Both the position numbers and the translations under genes were made by a program. From assembly GCF_014205685.1 (NCBI RefSeq), contig NZ_JACIIU010000006.1, positions 86,928 through 150,927 on the forward strand: DNA of 64,000 nucleotides. The letters are read 5' to 3'. Shown here piece by piece: positions 29,387-37,981 of this stretch (position 1 is its first letter; every line of letters begins with the position of its first letter). The stretch is from Paenochrobactrum gallinarii (GTDB taxonomy: Bacteria; Pseudomonadota; Alphaproteobacteria; Rhizobiales; Rhizobiaceae). The notes under the pieces were generated by a model, which worked only from the letters and a program-made list of their open reading frames with translations, was not told the DNA's origin and did not search any database.

Positions 29387-29749
29387 TCAGAATGCATTAA
29401 TCAAGGCGCGCGCCAAAACTGCATGTGGCATTGGTTTGTGGAAGAAGGAAAGGCCTGGATGCCGTTTGGTCATTTCTTTTGGCAGGCCGGCACTGCTGTA
29501 GACTATGACAAAAATGCCGTGCGCCCGAAGCCGCTCTAAAAGAGGCCAAACATCGCCGTCTCTTAAATTTACGTCCAGAATAGCGGCGTGGATTGTGTTG
29601 TGTTCAATCAGATCCAGTGCATCCTGCACTGAATTGCAAGGGCCAAGGACTGTGCCGCCCGCATATTCAACCGTTGCTGCAACATCCATTGCAGTTATCA
29701 CTTCATCTTCAACAATAAGTATATTTAAGTTCTGAAGCGTATTGGGCAT
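29387..29749 (-). CDS. Single-domain response regulator
   Basis: A 120-residue receiver domain with no output domain. Acidic pocket Glu14-Asp15 in LIVEDEV, phosphoacceptor Asp59 in AAILDVNLRDGDVW, Ser in VYSSAGLP, and Lys104 in FFHKPMP are all present, so it should be phosphorylatable. Lone receivers of this type in Rhizobiales often sit downstream of HWE/HisKA_2 kinases or modulate phosphorelays. No histidine kinase gene is nearby. It is transcribed alone. Confidence 0.9.
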   Translation of the reverse strand: MPNTLQNLNILIVEDEVITAMDVAATVEYAGGTVLGPCNSVQDALDLIEHNTIHAAILDVNLRDGDVWPLLERLRAHGIFVIVYSSAGLPKEMTKRHPGLSFFHKPMPHAVLARALINAF

Positions 29750-29807
29750 TTCTAGCCTGCCTGATTGAAAACCGGTTAATCCTTATCTGTCATATCCTGT
29801 ATTGTAA

Positions 29808-29852
29808 GCCTTTGACTGCACTTATCGACTGTAAACTCGTGCAGTTAAAGGC
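29808..29852. repeat. 14 bp inverted repeat between response regulator and Lrp-like gene
   Basis: GCCTTTGACTGCAC and GTGCAGTTAAAGGC, complementary throughout if one G-T wobble is allowed, with a 17 nt loop. Located upstream of the receiver gene and downstream of the Lrp-like gene; may terminate the latter or act in control of the former. Confidence 0.5.
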
Positions 29853-29917
29853 AATGTAAGTCCAAGTAATATTGATAGTGTTGAAGCTACACTATAATAT
29901 TAATATCGGCAAGTTGT

Positions 29918-30157
29918 TTAAAAAGCGGTAAATGTAAGCGTTGTCAGTGATCTGACAATGTCTGGAATGTTGAGAACATTGTCATTGATAAACTTGCCGA
30001 TGTCATCTTCTTCTTTGATGTAGATCTTGATCAGCAAATCAAACTCGCCGCTGGTGGAGTAAAGCTCGGAGGCAATCTCGCGGCGAAACAGTTCTTCTGC
30101 AACCTGATAGGTTTTCCCCGGCGTACATTGCAGCTGTAAAAAAACTGGTTTCATCAT
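29918..30157 (-). CDS. Stand-alone Lrp/AsnC ligand-binding (RAM) domain protein
   Basis: A 79-residue protein equal to the C-terminal effector domain of Lrp/AsnC regulators, with no helix-turn-helix. The beta-alpha-beta-beta-alpha-beta pattern is visible: VFLQLQCTPGKTYQVAEEL, then SELYSTSGEFDLLIKIYI and the closing VRSLTTLTFTAF. Such proteins bind amino acids and can hetero-oligomerise with full Lrp proteins. It is divergent from a glycine-riboswitch-controlled amino acid oxidoreductase gene, which suggests a shared amino acid theme. GGAG stands before the double ATG at 30157/30154. Confidence 0.85.
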   Translation of the reverse strand: MMKPVFLQLQCTPGKTYQVAEELFRREIASELYSTSGEFDLLIKIYIKEEDDIGKFINDNVLNIPDIVRSLTTLTFTAF

Positions 30158-30296
30158 GTGGCTCCGTTGCGTTGACTGTTAATGTGTAGGTGCGATCTTT
30201 TACTGTAAAATCATCGGATTACAATGTGCTTTTGGCGCATCTTCTCTACGCTTGTTATCACTGGTTGATTACGTTATACATGGCCTGTTCGATTAT

Positions 30297-30546
30297 GACC
30301 ATCTGGAAGAGATCGGGAAAACCGACGCCGACGGAGCAACCACCCCGGAAACTCTCAGGCAAAAGGACCAGACGGTTTGAGAACATCTGGAGAGTGGCAA
30401 ATAGGCAATGAGGGAAATGCGCTAAAAGCCCACCGAAGGAGAAAGTCTTTTCGCCCTTTTACTCTAAGGGCAGAAACGTTGAGCACGGGTGATTCAACAT
30501 TCGGCCACGTGGAAAGGTCAAGCTCTCAGGTTCCATGACAGATGGG
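30297..30546 (+). ncRNA. Tandem glycine riboswitch
   Basis: Two glycine aptamers in series. Aptamer 1 (about 30297-30378) has P1 ATCTGG/CCAGA, the core GACGCCGACGGAGCAACC and the signature ACTCTCAGGCAAAAGGAC. Aptamer 2 (about 30383-30546) has P1 CATCTG/CAGATG, GGAGAG, CACCGAAGGAGAAAG and GCTCTCAGG; its variable arm is long, with a CGCCCTT/AAGGGC hairpin. The switch ends about 60 nt before the DadA-like start codon. Glycine binding normally turns expression on. Expression platform not resolved. Confidence 0.9.
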
Positions 30547-30608
30547 GTTTCATGTTCTCTGCCTTTTGTGGCGGAGGATTGGGTGGAACCTTTGTTTGTG
30601 GGATTTAC

Positions 30609-31871
30609 ATGTCACATATTGCAATTATTGGCGCCGGTATTACCGGCATTACGACCGCTTATGCTTTGTTGAAACAGGGGCATGAGGTAACGGTCTTTGA
30701 CCGCAACCGTTATGCCGCGATGGAAACATCCTTTGCCAATGGCGGCCAGCTTTCTGCATCTAATGCGGAGGTTTGGAATAATTGGGGCACAGTTCTTAAA
30801 GGCATGAAATGGATTTTGCGCAAAGACGCTCCATTGCTGATGAACCCGAAACCATCTTGGCATAAATATTCGTGGCTGACGGAATTTATGCTCAACATCC
30901 CGAAATATCAGAACAATACGGTTGCAACTGCCAAGCTTGCTATTGAGGCGCGTGAGCATCTTTACCGGATTGCAGAAGAAGAGGGCATCAACTTCGATCT
31001 GGAAAAGCGTGGTATTCTGCATGTTTATCGCAACGAAGCCGGTTATCGCCATGCGGAAAAGGTCAACGCGTTGCTGACCAGAGCCGGACTTGATCGCAGA
31101 GCTGTTTCACCGGAAGAGGCTAAGCAAATTGAGCCGGCTTTGACGGGATCACTTTATGGCGGTTTCTTCACGCCATCTGATGCGACCGGCGATATTCACA
31201 AGTTTACCCGCGGCTTGGCCGATGCTGCGATGCGCAAAGGTTTGAATTTCATTGGTGATGCGGATGTTGAGAACCTGTCGCACACCGGCAATGGTATTAA
31301 AATCAGCTGGCGCAGTAATTCCTGCCCTGAGAAATCGGATGGTGAGAAAGCGCAATTTGATGCGGTGGTGATTTGTGCCGGCATTGGCAGCAGACGCTTT
31401 GCATCTATGCTGGGCGACAGGGTCAATATTTATCCGGTCAAAGGCTATTCCATCACTATCAATCTCGACAGCGAAATGTGCCAAAAGGCTGCCCCTTGGG
31501 TGAGCCTGCTTGATGATGATGCTAAAATTGTCACCAGCCGTTTAGGGCTCAATCGTTTGCGTGTTGCCGGAACAGCGGAATATAATGGCGATAATCGCGA
31601 TATCCGCCATGACCGTATCCGGCCGCTGGTGGAATGGAGCCGTGGTTTCTTCCCGGGTATGAGTACATCTAATGTGGTGCCTTGGGCGGGATTGCGCCCG
31701 ATGATGCCGGATATGATGCCACGGGTCGGGGCTGGCAGCAAACCACGCGTTTTCTATAATACCGGTCACGGACATCTGGGCTGGACATTGTCGGCGGTGA
31801 CAGCTGAAATGATAACGCAGCAAATTTGCACCGCCTTTCCGGCTGGCGAAAGAGAAAAGCAGGCGGCGTAA
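30609..31871 (+). CDS. dadA: D-amino acid dehydrogenase-like FAD oxidoreductase
   Basis: A 420-residue flavoprotein of the DadA subgroup of the DAO family. The FAD-binding GAGITG is at residues 8-13; family markers are FANGGQLSASNAEVWN (about 45-60), the middle IEPALTGSLYGGFF and the C-terminal RPMMPDMMPRVG and TGHGHLGWTLS. It would oxidatively deaminate D-amino acids or possibly glycine to keto acid and ammonia, passing electrons to the respiratory chain. ATG 30609 places the FAD motif at the N-terminus; a longer in-frame reading into the riboswitch is not credible. Control by a glycine riboswitch argues that glycine or a related amino acid is the physiological signal. Confidence 0.88.
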   Translation: MSHIAIIGAGITGITTAYALLKQGHEVTVFDRNRYAAMETSFANGGQLSASNAEVWNNWGTVLKGMKWILRKDAPLLMNPKPSWHKYSWLTEFMLNIPKYQNNTVATAKLAIEAREHLYRIAEEEGINFDLEKRGILHVYRNEAGYRHAEKVNALLTRAGLDRRAVSPEEAKQIEPALTGSLYGGFFTPSDATGDIHKFTRGLADAAMRKGLNFIGDADVENLSHTGNGIKISWRSNSCPEKSDGEKAQFDAVVICAGIGSRRFASMLGDRVNIYPVKGYSITINLDSEMCQKAAPWVSLLDDDAKIVTSRLGLNRLRVAGTAEYNGDNRDIRHDRIRPLVEWSRGFFPGMSTSNVVPWAGLRPMMPDMMPRVGAGSKPRVFYNTGHGHLGWTLSAVTAEMITQQICTAFPAGEREKQAA

Positions 31872-31990
31872 GCGCCAGTGCTTTTGCATAATCTTGCGAC
31901 TTTATCTTTAGATGCTGATTATCTTCTAAGCTGAGAAATAAACTGGTTGCAAGCCGGTTGTGTTGCGTTAAAGTTCCTGTGCTTTCTATA

Positions 31991-32006
31991 ATCTTCGGGG
32001 GAAGAT
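31991..32006 (+). repeat. Hairpin ahead of an orphan ribosome-site-like sequence
   Basis: ATCTTC-GGGG-GAAGAT followed directly by AAGGAGG, which has no start codon at proper distance. It is upstream of the diguanylate cyclase gene and may be part of its leader. Confidence 0.35.
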
Positions 32007-32135
32007 AAGGAGGCACAGGGAATATTTAAACGCCGACTTATGTCGCTCCGGTTTATTTCATCTCTGTCAGTAATATTACAATCGGTTTTAAGCTGCATAC
32101 AGGCAGAGCCACAGGTGGGGAGGGCGAACTGCGTT

Positions 32136-33290
32136 ATGAAATTTGCATTGCCAGCCATTCTGTTGCTCGTTTCATTCTTTTTGTGCAGTGTTTGGTTTTA
32201 TTCGCGTGAACGGAAATATTTGCTGATCTGTGCGGCAGGTTTCCTTCTTGTCGCCTTTGGAGCGATTGTTCAGACCGTTGAAATAATTCCTTTTCGGGGC
32301 GGAAGCACTGTCGTGAGCGGCTTTTGTTATATTCTGGGCAGCCAGCTTATGACCGGGGGCGTGCTTTATCGCTCAGGAAAAACCATCAATATTTTTATAT
32401 ATTCTTTAATAATAATTCTGATTACCAGCGGAATTGTTTATTTTTATTATTTTGACAATAATTTATTTGCGAGAATTTACTTGGTTAATTTTGGTGTGGC
32501 TGCTTTCTTTTTGATTGCCGTTTTCCGGTTACGAAAACTGGTATGGGAAACAAGTGCTGATCGTATTTTACTTGGCTGTTTGTTTCTGGTTGGGATACAT
32601 TTTTTTCCAAAAGTATTGATGACGGATGATACCCTTAATAAGGATATGCATGGTGCTGCTTATCTCAACAGTACATACTGGGATGTGACTTCATTTTGGT
32701 CGGTAATTCTGGGATTGATATTGGGATTGATGATTATCTTGGCGGTTGGCATTGAAGTGATCGCTCTCCTGAAACGTGATCGCGATACGGATGTGCTGAC
32801 CGGCTTGTTGAACCGGCGTGGCTTAATGAATCGTTTGGCTGCCATCTCGGAAGAAAAGCGCAGTCGTACCGATAGCATCATCATGTGCGACATTGATTAT
32901 TTTAAAAGCATCAATGATCGTTATGGTCATACTGTGGGTGATAGGGTGCTTAAGCAATTTGCTGGCATTCTGGCGGGATCTATCGGCGAGCGTGATTGGG
33001 CAGTGCGTCTGGGCGGTGAAGAATTTGTGTTGATTTTGCATCAAAAAAGCGTTGGGCAAGCTTATATTTTGATCGAAAGACTGCGCAATGAAATTGAAGA
33101 GACATTCTTTGACGGGCTTGATGATATGCATATTCTGACCTGTAGTTTCGGAATTACGAAACTGCGGCATCAGGAAGATATCTGGGCGGTGATTGATCGC
33201 GCCGACAAGCAATTATTTAAGGCAAAGCACGGGGGGCGCAACCGCACTCATGCCGAAGAAACTAAAGTACCTTTAAACTATTCAGGGTGA
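32136..33290 (+). CDS. Membrane diguanylate cyclase (GGDEF)
   Basis: Makes cyclic di-GMP from GTP. From the ATG at 32136 the protein has 384 residues: six or seven hydrophobic helices fill residues 1-200 as a membrane sensor module of no recognised class, then the GGDEF domain starts at DTDVLTGLLNRRGL. The active-site loop is GGEEF (residues 292-296), with the metal-binding CDIDYFKSINDRYGHTVGD upstream (in pieces). The inhibitory RxxD site position before the loop reads GERD, so product inhibition is probably absent. An upstream ATG at 32040 in frame adds 32 residues, without a ribosome site. Confidence 0.88.
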   Translation: MKFALPAILLLVSFFLCSVWFYSRERKYLLICAAGFLLVAFGAIVQTVEIIPFRGGSTVVSGFCYILGSQLMTGGVLYRSGKTINIFIYSLIIILITSGIVYFYYFDNNLFARIYLVNFGVAAFFLIAVFRLRKLVWETSADRILLGCLFLVGIHFFPKVLMTDDTLNKDMHGAAYLNSTYWDVTSFWSVILGLILGLMIILAVGIEVIALLKRDRDTDVLTGLLNRRGLMNRLAAISEEKRSRTDSIIMCDIDYFKSINDRYGHTVGDRVLKQFAGILAGSIGERDWAVRLGGEEFVLILHQKSVGQAYILIERLRNEIEETFFDGLDDMHILTCSFGITKLRHQEDIWAVIDRADKQLFKAKHGGRNRTHAEETKVPLNYSG

Positions 33291-33454
33291 AATTGATTAT
33301 ATAAAGCGCTTTCCTGTTCGTAAGTGTCTGTTTCATTTTTAAGCGCCTTGCACCCTTGGCTGAAATTGATTCTAATGAATATTCGCTCCTTTTCCGTTCT
33401 TTTGACAGGCCGGATGACTATTTTATTTTACGGATTTTGACTGAAAAGAGCCTG

Positions 33455-33844
33455 ATGAAACTGCTTAAATTTATTATTGCGGGCGTTGTATTTTGTGCAA
33501 TGCCGGCGAATGCCATGACGGCACTGGAAATTGCCCAGCTGAAAAAACTTGATCCGGCAACGCGTCTTGAACAACGCTGTGATGTTGAGGCGATGGAAGT
33601 GATAAACCGCTCCGAGTCAGGCTTTAGTCCTGATAAAGTGCTGGCCTATGCTTTTTCAGAACCGACCATTAAGCCGCAATCGATTATTGCCAAAGGTGCT
33701 GCATTACGCAGCCGCAATCAATGGTATCGCCTGTCTTACAGCTGCAAGACTGACACAGATCGGATGACCATTTTGTCATTCAAGTATAAATTGGGTGGCA
33801 TTGTTCCCCATGACCAGTGGGACGCTCATTATCTGGTGCCTTAA
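33455..33844 (+). CDS. DUF930 family secreted protein
   Basis: A 129-residue protein with a signal peptide ending near AMPANA (about residue 20). The mature part matches the DUF930 pattern: LKKLDPATRLEQRCDVEAME, a central FSPDKVLAYAFSEP, WYRLSYSCKTD and a closing YKLGGIVPHDQWDAHYL. Two Cys (in QRCD and YSCK) could form a disulfide. AGAG precedes ATG 33455; the in-frame ATG at 33356 would bury the signal peptide. Function unknown; probably periplasmic. Confidence 0.78.
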   Translation: MKLLKFIIAGVVFCAMPANAMTALEIAQLKKLDPATRLEQRCDVEAMEVINRSESGFSPDKVLAYAFSEPTIKPQSIIAKGAALRSRNQWYRLSYSCKTDTDRMTILSFKYKLGGIVPHDQWDAHYLVP

Positions 33845-33855
33845 GCCTTAAAAAG

Positions 33856-33891
33856 AAGCCGCCTGAAAGGTCAGTTTCAGGCGGCTTTTTC
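33856..33891. terminator. Bidirectional terminator after the DUF930 gene
   Basis: AAGCCGCCTGAAA-GGTCAG-TTTCAGGCGGCTT plus T-run, between two convergent genes. Confidence 0.92.
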
Positions 33892-33908
33892 ATTGAGATG
33901 CGTGACGA

Positions 33909-34295
33909 TTAATTTTCGTCTTCGCTTAAATCATCAGCACGGCATTGCGTGAGCAATGTTTGCTCCTTCGCACTGTCATCAGCTTCAAGATAGGAAAGTA
34001 CGGCTTCACCGGCCTTTTCATGCCAGCGATAGCTGTCCTGCTCGTCGATTGCAATGTAACGTGCGCCGCTGCCGCTTGTTGCCTGGGTCATGGAAACCTG
34101 TTTGCCGTCTACATTGATCACTGCAAAGGATGTACCTGCCGCAGTGTTGATATAGGTGACGGGAATGACGATGTTCCGCTCACAATAATAGTCAATCTTT
34201 TGAATGGTGTCGCCACCGGCTGGCTGAGCCAGTGCAGCACCCGCCTGCATGAGAAGACTGGCACTTACTGTCATTAAGGCTAATGATTTCATCAT
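33909..34295 (-). CDS. MliC-type C-type lysozyme inhibitor family protein
   Basis: A 128-residue exported protein. Signal peptide to ALA-Q (about residue 23). The MliC/PliC fold motifs are visible: YYCERNIVIPVTYIN, SGSGARYIAIDEQDSYRWHEKAGEAVLSY (quoted only as SGSGARYIA and YRWHEKAGEAVL), which form the loop that plugs the lysozyme active site in known members. There is no lipobox, so it should be periplasmic. A Cys at the start of the fold and one near the C-terminus may pair. It ends in an acidic tail. Confidence 0.75.
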   Translation of the reverse strand: MMKSLALMTVSASLLMQAGAALAQPAGGDTIQKIDYYCERNIVIPVTYINTAAGTSFAVINVDGKQVSMTQATSGSGARYIAIDEQDSYRWHEKAGEAVLSYLEADDSAKEQTLLTQCRADDLSEDEN

Positions 34296-34536
34296 CTAAA
34301 CTCCGTTTATATTCGGCTCGTTTAAGATAGATTGATGGCATGAATTAGGAAAGATGCAAGCATAAATAATAATTGAGCGTCATGAATGCGCGCCTGACTT
34401 TTTTATGCCGCGAACTTATTTTAAAAGGTCACATGAAAAAGTGATCTGATCGGTCGCGGTGGTCTTCATTGGCTGCGCGATGATTGCAATCGCTCCTGAT
34501 CATCCCGGCTGATAATGTTTTGAAATACAGAGAAAA

Positions 34537-34932
34537 ATGTCAAAATTTACATGTTTAAGCATTGTTCTGATCGCCCTATATGGCTGCGCTGGTGTCGATT
34601 ACACCCAAAAAAACTATGCCGGATTGCCTGCAGTTGATTTTAAAACTGACGATGGCCGCAGCTATCGTATTGTTGAAAACCGCGAGCAGAAGAAAATTCT
34701 GATCGGTCCTTCGATTGATCCTTCCGCCTCGCGCGGTTTTGTCAAAGGGCTGGCTTTGGGCAGCGGACTTGATCCGGTTTCACCGGTTGTCGTGCGCGAT
34801 GCGGCCGAGGCTTATTTGAACGCGGGCAACCGGCGTTGCGAGAGCCGTGATGTGACGCTGATCGTCGATCCTTATTATGAAGTACGCTATGCGTGCGGAT
34901 TCTCGGTCACGCGCCGTAAAAGCGTTTTTTAA
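34537..34932 (+). CDS. Small putative lipoprotein of unknown function
   Basis: A 131-residue protein with a short signal sequence and lipobox LYGC (Cys17), so probably a lipoprotein. The mature part has FKTDDGRSYRIVENREQKKILIGPS and a C-terminal pair of Cys (RRCES and RYACGF) likely to be bridged. No family recognised. A ribosome site is weak (AGAGAA before the ATG). It ends about 200 bp before the sulfate-binding protein gene. Confidence 0.7.
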   Translation: MSKFTCLSIVLIALYGCAGVDYTQKNYAGLPAVDFKTDDGRSYRIVENREQKKILIGPSIDPSASRGFVKGLALGSGLDPVSPVVVRDAAEAYLNAGNRRCESRDVTLIVDPYYEVRYACGFSVTRRKSVF

Positions 34933-35009
34933 GCGGCTTAAATCGACGTCACATTTTTTAGTATAGCTGTGACAGCCACTGCCTGCTACATTGTTGGGGT
35001 TGAGGAGGC

Positions 35010-35120
35010 ATGCTAAAAATCTATTTTCCGTATGGCGTCAGTGGAGGTTTTATTTTCTGCGATCATGATGTTTTAGGCGGTGTTCATAAGTTTTCTTTGC
35101 CTCATATTTTGCTAGGCTGA
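35010..35120 (+). CDS. Possible leader peptide upstream of the sulfate operon
   Basis: An open frame of 36 codons from ATG 35010 with GAGGAGG directly before it, ending 26 bp upstream of the sulfate-binding protein start. Residues begin [13 protein letters not shown] and include one Cys. The same 10 bp GGAGGCATGC occurs at both the leader start and the true operon start. It may be a regulatory upstream frame, or coincidence. Confidence 0.3.
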   Translation: MLKIYFPYGVSGGFIFCDHDVLGGVHKFSLPHILLG

Positions 35121-35146
35121 GCATTGTTAACCAGATGGAGGCATGC

Positions 35147-36190
35147 ATGAACAAGGTTTTTGTGAGAGCGTTGGCCAGAGATTTTCTGGTATCTGCTTTT
35201 CTGGTCAGTGCTGTGATCGGAGCAGCAACGGGGATAGCGTCGGCGCAGCAGGTTTTGCTGAATGTTTCTTATGATCCGACGCGCGAGCTTTATAAAGAAT
35301 ATAACGCCGCTTTTGCTAAACATTGGAAGGCTGAAACCGGCGAAACAATAACACTGCGTACATCGCATGGTGGCTCAGGTGCGCAGGCGCGCTCTGTGAT
35401 TGATGGTATTGATGCGGATGTGGTGACGCTGGCTTTGCAAAGCGATATTGATGCGATTGTCGAGCGCACCGGGAAAATAGCGGAAGATTGGCGCACAAAA
35501 CTGCCGAAAAATTCGGCTCCCTATACATCAACAATCGTGTTTTTAACCCGCAAAGGCAATCCTAAAAACATTAAAGGCTGGGCAGACCTCACCAAAGATG
35601 GCGTTGAGGTGATCACGCCAAACCCGAAAACTTCGGGCGGTGCACGCTGGAATTATCTGGCCGCATGGGGCTGGGCTTATCAGCAATTTGATGGCGATGA
35701 AGAGAAAATAAAAGCCTATCTCTCGGAGCTTTTCCGTCATGTGCCGGTGCTGGATACCGGTGCTCGTGGTTCAACTACCTCATTTGTGCAGCGCCAATTA
35801 GGCGATGTGCTGCTGGCATGGGAAAATGAAGCCTATTTGTCGGTGGCCGAATTTGGCGATAATGCCTTTGATATTGTCGTACCGGAGGTTTCCATTCTGG
35901 CCGAGCCGCCGGTTGCCGTGGTTGACAAGAATGTCGATGCCAAAGGCACACGTAAATTAGCGGAAGGCTATCTGCAATATCTTTATTCTCCCGAAGGCCA
36001 GACGATAGTTTCAAAGCATTATTACCGGCCATCCTTACCGGAACTGGTGCCTGAAGGTCAGTTAAAGCCATTGCCGGATGTGAAATTACTGACCATTGAT
36101 GATCCGATATTTGGCGGCTGGAAAAAGGCGCAACCTTATCATTTTGGTGATGGCGGTACATTTGACCAGATCTACAAGTCGGGCAGATAA
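35147..36190 (+). CDS. sbp: Sulfate ABC transporter substrate-binding protein
   Basis: A 347-residue periplasmic protein (signal peptide to about IASAQQ) that captures sulfate or thiosulfate for CysTWA. Diagnostic stretches are [68 protein letters not shown] and [25 protein letters not shown] (each a Sbp/CysP signature, shortened). GGAGG lies 5 nt before ATG 35147; the in-frame ATG at 35135 is inside the ribosome site region. First gene of an sbp-cysT-cysW-cysA operon. Confidence 0.95.
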   Translation: MNKVFVRALARDFLVSAFLVSAVIGAATGIASAQQVLLNVSYDPTRELYKEYNAAFAKHWKAETGETITLRTSHGGSGAQARSVIDGIDADVVTLALQSDIDAIVERTGKIAEDWRTKLPKNSAPYTSTIVFLTRKGNPKNIKGWADLTKDGVEVITPNPKTSGGARWNYLAAWGWAYQQFDGDEEKIKAYLSELFRHVPVLDTGARGSTTSFVQRQLGDVLLAWENEAYLSVAEFGDNAFDIVVPEVSILAEPPVAVVDKNVDAKGTRKLAEGYLQYLYSPEGQTIVSKHYYRPSLPELVPEGQLKPLPDVKLLTIDDPIFGGWKKAQPYHFGDGGTFDQIYKSGR

Positions 36191-36242
36191 TCTTGTTTGG
36201 TTTCGTGAACAAAACTGCTCTCAAAACCAAAAGGTGTGATTG

Positions 36243-37106
36243 ATGACATCACGGCTCACGCGACTGAGCGGTTTTAACTTTCGCCAACCGAGTGTATTGC
36301 CAGGTTTCAGGCTTACATTCGGTTTGAGTGTTGTTTATCTGAGTCTGCTGATCCTCATTCCGCTGGCTGTGCTGGTGTTTTATGCCAGCGGTTTGGGATG
36401 GGCTGGGTTTTGGAAAATAGCACTGGATCAACGCACCCTTTATGCGCTGCAAACAAGCTTTGGCACGGCCTTTATTGCGGCACTCATTAATGTTGTCTTT
36501 GGTGTGCTGGTGGCGTGGGTGCTGGTGCGCTATCGCTTTCCTGGGCGGCGCCTGGTGGATGCCATCGTTGATCTTCCTTTTGCGTTGCCAACGGCAGTGG
36601 CAGGGATAGCGCTTACTGCTGTTTATGCGCCTAATGGCTGGATCGGCAGTATCTTGATGCAGTTCAATACGCGGGTAGCCTTTACCAAAGCCGGTATTGT
36701 GATTGCGCTGATTTTCATCGGCTTGCCTTTTATTGTGCGCACCGTTCAACCGATTATGGAAGAGATCAGCCGCGAGGTGGAAGAGGCGGCCGCAACGCTT
36801 GGTGCCAGCCGTTTCCAAACCATTTGGCGGGTGCTGCTGCCGGGGTTGCAACCGGCTATTTTAACCGGTTTTGCACTGGCTTTTGCGCGTGGGGTTGGTG
36901 AATACGGATCGGTGATTTTTATTGCCGGTAACACCCCTTATGTGTCGGAAATCGCGCCTTTGCTCATCGTCATCAAACTGGAGGAGTTTGATTATCGTGG
37001 TGCGGCAGCCATCGGCACTATCATGCTGTTTCTGTCATTTCTGATGTTGTTTATCATCAATCTTTTGCAAAGCTGGAGCAGGAGGAAATATGGCTATCAA
37101 AACTGA
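36243..37106 (+). CDS. cysT: Sulfate ABC transporter permease CysT
   Basis: A 287-residue inner-membrane permease with six helices. PSVLPGFRLTFGLSVVYLSLL opens it; the DLPFALPTAVAGIALTAVYAPNGWIG region and the EEAAATLGASRFQTIWRVLLPGL EAA loop (in short form) identify CysT/CysU. ATG 36243 has AGGTG 7 nt upstream. It overlaps cysW by 17 bp. Confidence 0.95.
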   Translation: MTSRLTRLSGFNFRQPSVLPGFRLTFGLSVVYLSLLILIPLAVLVFYASGLGWAGFWKIALDQRTLYALQTSFGTAFIAALINVVFGVLVAWVLVRYRFPGRRLVDAIVDLPFALPTAVAGIALTAVYAPNGWIGSILMQFNTRVAFTKAGIVIALIFIGLPFIVRTVQPIMEEISREVEEAAATLGASRFQTIWRVLLPGLQPAILTGFALAFARGVGEYGSVIFIAGNTPYVSEIAPLLIVIKLEEFDYRGAAAIGTIMLFLSFLMLFIINLLQSWSRRKYGYQN

Positions 37107-37968
37107 TCAGCACACTCCGCCTGCTGATGACCATGCGGTGAGCGAACAGGGCTGGGTACGCTATAGCCTGATTGCCATTGCCATGCTCTTTTTAGGCTTG
37201 GTGCTGATTTTGCCTGTGCTGACCGTTTTTATCGAAGCTTTCCGTAAAGGTGTGGCGCAATATTTCGAGACATTTATCGAGCTGGATGCGTTGGCAGCCA
37301 TCCGCCTGACTTTGCTGGTGGCAGCAATTTCCGTGCCGGTCAATCTGGTGTTTGGGGTGGCGGGTGCATGGGCAATCGCCAAGTTCGAGTTTAAAGGTAA
37401 GGCTTTCCTGACCACCTTGATCGATCTGCCGTTTTCGGTGTCGCCGGTCATTTCCGGTCTGGTGTTTGTATTGCTGTTTTCCAGCCAAAGCGTGCTGGGG
37501 CCGTGGCTTAAATCTTATAATATCGACATTCTGTTCGCAGTGCCGGGGATTGTATTAGCAACCTTGTTTGTCACATTTCCTTTTGTGGCGCGTGAGCTGA
37601 TCCCGCTGATGCAGGAGCAGGGAACTAGTGATGAAGAGGCAGCATTGTCTTTGGGGGCCACCGGCTGGCAGACATTTTGGTATGTGACTTTGCCCAATAT
37701 CAAATGGGGTCTGCTTTACGGTGTGCTCTTGTGTAATGCGCGTGCGATGGGCGAATTTGGAGCGGTTTCTGTTGTTTCCGGCCATATTCGCGGCCTGACC
37801 AACACCATGCCGCTACATGTGGAAATTCTCTATAATGAATATAATTTTGTCGGCGCTTTTGCGGTGGCATCACTGCTGACATTGCTGGCACTTTTAACAC
37901 TGGCACTGAAAGCTTTATTGGAAATGCGCTACAGCGCAGAACTTGCAAGCAATGGCGGCAGGCATTGA
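37090..37968 (+). CDS. cysW: Sulfate ABC transporter permease CysW
   Basis: A 292-residue permease partner of CysT. Features are [37 protein letters not shown], the EAA loop [22 protein letters not shown] and [21 protein letters not shown] precedes ATG 37090, inside the cysT 3' end. Translation is likely coupled to cysT. cysA starts 13 bp after its stop. Confidence 0.95.
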   Translation: MAIKTDQHTPPADDHAVSEQGWVRYSLIAIAMLFLGLVLILPVLTVFIEAFRKGVAQYFETFIELDALAAIRLTLLVAAISVPVNLVFGVAGAWAIAKFEFKGKAFLTTLIDLPFSVSPVISGLVFVLLFSSQSVLGPWLKSYNIDILFAVPGIVLATLFVTFPFVARELIPLMQEQGTSDEEAALSLGATGWQTFWYVTLPNIKWGLLYGVLLCNARAMGEFGAVSVVSGHIRGLTNTMPLHVEILYNEYNFVGAFAVASLLTLLALLTLALKALLEMRYSAELASNGGRH

Positions 37969-37981
37969 GAGGTCGTATTTA

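Noticed and set aside
34430..34510. Possible relic of a small lipoprotein (FIGCAMIAIAP frame)
   Set aside because: Stops directly upstream in frame and length under 20 codons; judged chance.
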